A DNA stretch of 64,000 bases from Microvelia longipes (taxonomy: Eukaryota; Arthropoda; Insecta; Hemiptera; Veliidae), in contig JACMZG010001914.1 of NCBI GenBank assembly GCA_018340805.1, positions 45,803,963 to 45,867,962 on the forward strand, given 5' to 3'. Position 1 is the first letter of the stretch; the number at the start of each line of letters is the position of its first letter. The notes below the pieces were generated by a model. The model did not search any database. It saw only the letters and a program-made list of their open reading frames with translations, and was not told where the DNA came from. This document shows positions 61,344-64,000 of the stretch, piece after piece. The translations under genes and the position numbers were made by a program.

Positions 61344-64000
61344 TTTTTTAAGTCCATAAGTCAAGGAAATTAAGTAACTTAACAAAAGTTAAGTAACTAA
61401 GCTCTAAGCTTCGAAGAATGTATTTGAGCTGTATACTAATGTTTACAACAAACAAAAAATAAATAATTAAATATTGTAGCTCAAAGAAGCAATAATTTTG
61501 TTCAAGATGACTAGTTAGCAGAGAGCTGGTCTAATATAGAATACTAAAGGTCTTAATACGACCAACTGAGAACACACAGAAGTGTTAAAAAGGCTTAAGA
61601 TCACTTATCTCTTAAGGATAACAAGGTAACATCCTTAAAGAGGGAAGGAATTACTGTTGATCAGTTACAGACTAAGGTATTTTAAGTATTATTGGTCCAG
61701 TAATAATTCAATAATAAAAAAAAAAAGGATTGAAAACTTCTAAAAAAGGCTGCGATGGTAGCAACAGGTCTTCAAGAAGAATTTAAAAAATAAACCGTCC
61801 ATATTTTTAAGATCAAATAATATTAATTTTAGGGAATATTGTAACATAATATAATAATTAGATTACCTTAGGTTATGAATTAAAGTTAGATCAGAGTAAT
61901 AGTATATGGTAAAATGTAATTTAGATGTAAGACAATAAATTTTAAAAGAAGGATTGTAGGTAGAAACAATTTTTAAATTGGAAATTTATCCTAGGGAAAT
62001 GTTGGGATAGATGAAATTCATATTTAATGTAAACGATTTGAATAGTCTATGATTCTGACAATGAATATAATTGAGATTCCTCCAGTAGATATTACTTTGG
62101 GTGTATGGTGGCAGATTGGATTTGAATAAAAAGCTGGATTGCTAACAATTTTTTTAGACGACAGCACTCAATGGTCAGGCTATTTATGAATCAAAGCTAT
62201 TGTTGTTAGTTTGGTAGTACTGAATGACCTTAAAATAAAAGGTTGATTGAAGTAATCTAAAGCATGGGAAATTTTTGTTAATTTTTATTTAGATTGACAC
62301 ATCTGTTAAACTATTCACAGGGTTAGGACTGATGTCACTGGGAGGTTATTTTATAAACTTGTCTCTGAAGGTTATATACTCTCCGCGCTTTATCTTTCTA
62401 CATAAAAAACAGCTGTTTTAATAGAAACAGCAGGCGTCCAACATCGGAAGAAAAAAAATACCTAAAGGTTCTTGCGTGACGCCACAGGACAACTATAGCA
62501 TCCATTTAGGTTTTATTATCTCTCACAGGGACTTTTTTCCCCTTTTACAGTGTAACAAGCATTGCATTTTCTCCCTTACAGCTGATTTTTAGTCATGTGA
62601 CCATGTAGAAAGATATAGCAAGGACATTCCATGTCACATTAACAAAAATATACATTTTTGGACTCAATTTCACCAATTTTAATATTATTAGACTGACAGA
62701 TAGACACCATAGAAAAAAGAAAAATAATAATTTTTAGCTCATTCAGTGCAGCCTTATAGCTGCAGTAAAATGTTGATTTGCTATATTTCAAAATTTCTTG
62801 ACTACAAAAAATAAAATGGTTTCTAAAATTCTGCGGGTGAAATTTTTATCTTAGTGGCATTTACAACCTTAAACTCGGTGTTTTAAAATCAATTTGATGA
62901 AATTAGAATATATTTCAAATAGATGCTACACATCATTTGAATAATTACAAAGAGTTTTAGTAAATGCAATTATAAAAAAAATTCTTACACATAAAAATGA
63001 AAATTTTTGAAAATATATTAAAAAGAGCTTAAACTGTTTGTAAAATGTCCTCAAAGTTTCATCTTGGAACCGCTGTGGGATTGGGCAGAGTAGAGCATTA
63101 AATTGAAAAAAGACACTTTATAGGAAGTTTTTATTAATAATTTGTGAAAACTCTCCACATTTTCACACTTTGGCATACCTAAACCTGTTATGCAGACCAT
63201 AAAATAATCATATATCATCAAATTAGCACAAATATTTTGAATCATTTATATAAAATGTTAGTCAACTCTTTGATTCAAAACATTTCAGACCTTATTTTGA
63301 AGAGAAAATATCAGGGAAATAAAAAAATGCTCTTTTTATGTGAGATTTTTAAAAGCATAACCTTCACACAGAGGTTCAAATAACATTCCTGTGACGTCAA
63401 GACCTAACTCACATTCAGCCCCCCCCCAAAAAAAATCTTTACCTATATATAATATTATCTGCACCTATGAAACATAAATGACAATTATATTGACACAAAT
63501 TTACCAGGGAAAAATTGAATAATCACATCGGAGAATTGTAAATATAAAATACCATTTCATTGAATTGTCATTTCATTAATTTCATCTTTGAAATAATATA
63601 AAAAATCTATATTATATATTTAAACTCTTAATCTTACAATTTAAAGTAAAATAAATAGAAGCTTAATGTACTTATATAAAAAGAAAATCAGTAATGATTT
63701 TTTTAGTCCTCTTTACAAATAAGTTATGTTTTAACAATTCAACTAGATACTAGATATTATAATATACAAACCCCTGAATTATAATTTATAAGAAATAGAG
63801 CACCATTGATCATAATGGGTGAAAGAAAAGAGTCAGTCCACAAAAACTATGAGGTCATCATCGGTGCCTGTATAAACAATTGTACAGTTGCTAATGGTGG
63901 CCTCAAGCGTTGCCAGTAAAAAATAGTTTATGTGCAGAATCTTTTCTTTTACTTAAATTATAACTTCCCTTATTTGGATTTAACTTGGTATTTTAATTTG
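61344..64000. other. Downstream region, nothing coding
   Basis: AT-rich, low in obvious repeats compared with the rest of the window. A degraded GGCACCGATGATGACC word on the minus strand (63850-63875) resembles the hammerhead-foldback family. A C9A8 run is at 63420-63436. It may hold the 3' UTR and intergenic DNA. Confidence 0.4.

Overview
The window is AT-rich nuclear DNA from a eukaryote. An intron-containing bestrophin gene, a mariner element with a DD34D transposase, a jockey-like reverse transcriptase relic and a Ty3/gypsy pol relic together suggest an arthropod, most likely an insect. I cannot fix the order or species. There is no prokaryotic gene organisation and no CRISPR array.

The only host gene I can support is the 3' part of a bestrophin-family gene (calcium-activated anion channel) on the + strand. 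Eight coding exons lie between 34117 and 61240: 34117-34251, 37128-37294, 48508-48665, 50734-50813, 52600-52752, 56144-56376, 57541-57669 and 60633-61240. Their splice phases join into one channel domain that keeps the pore-neck and Ca2+-clasp motifs, followed by a disordered tail. The first roughly 70-75 codons were not found and probably lie upstream of the window. Exon 4 carries two apparent 1-nt insertions and exon 8 one. Given other signs of assembly error nearby, I read these as consensus errors more readily than as a pseudogene.

Positions 1-34100 and the introns are almost entirely repeats. Tandem arrays include 32-bp (3.5-3.95 kb), ~29-bp (4.6 kb), 30-bp (13.1 kb), ~55-bp (17.05-20.3 kb, about 59 copies), 80-bp (26.5-27.5 kb), 33-bp (33.85 kb), 42-bp (38.3-39.0 kb) and ~45-bp (49.8-50.6 kb) arrays, plus about eleven (AT)n tracts. 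Dispersed elements include a 297-bp hAT-type MITE with an 8-bp target duplication (many copies), a 762-bp tRNA-headed SINE-like element with a perfect 15-bp target duplication, a family carrying a 5S-rRNA-like module, many foldback elements, a 758-bp hAT-like insertion, a 939-bp mariner, and a pair of ~1.9-kb inverted arms (27.5-29.4 and 31.1-33.05 kb) built from tRNA-like modules.

The most unusual signal is a set of foldback repeats (14.9-15.3, 16.8-17.07, 34.4 and 52.9-53.15 kb) carrying hammerhead-ribozyme-like cores: CTGATGA, one extra T, a short hairpin, then GAAA. At three loci the flanks can form helix I and a self-complementary helix III, as expected for hammerheads acting as dimers in Penelope-like elements or retrozymes. 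A second major point is technical: a 2.2-kb tandem duplication (41212-43450 and 43452-45631) has a single 'n' exactly at its junction, which points to an unmerged contig overlap or haplotype copy.
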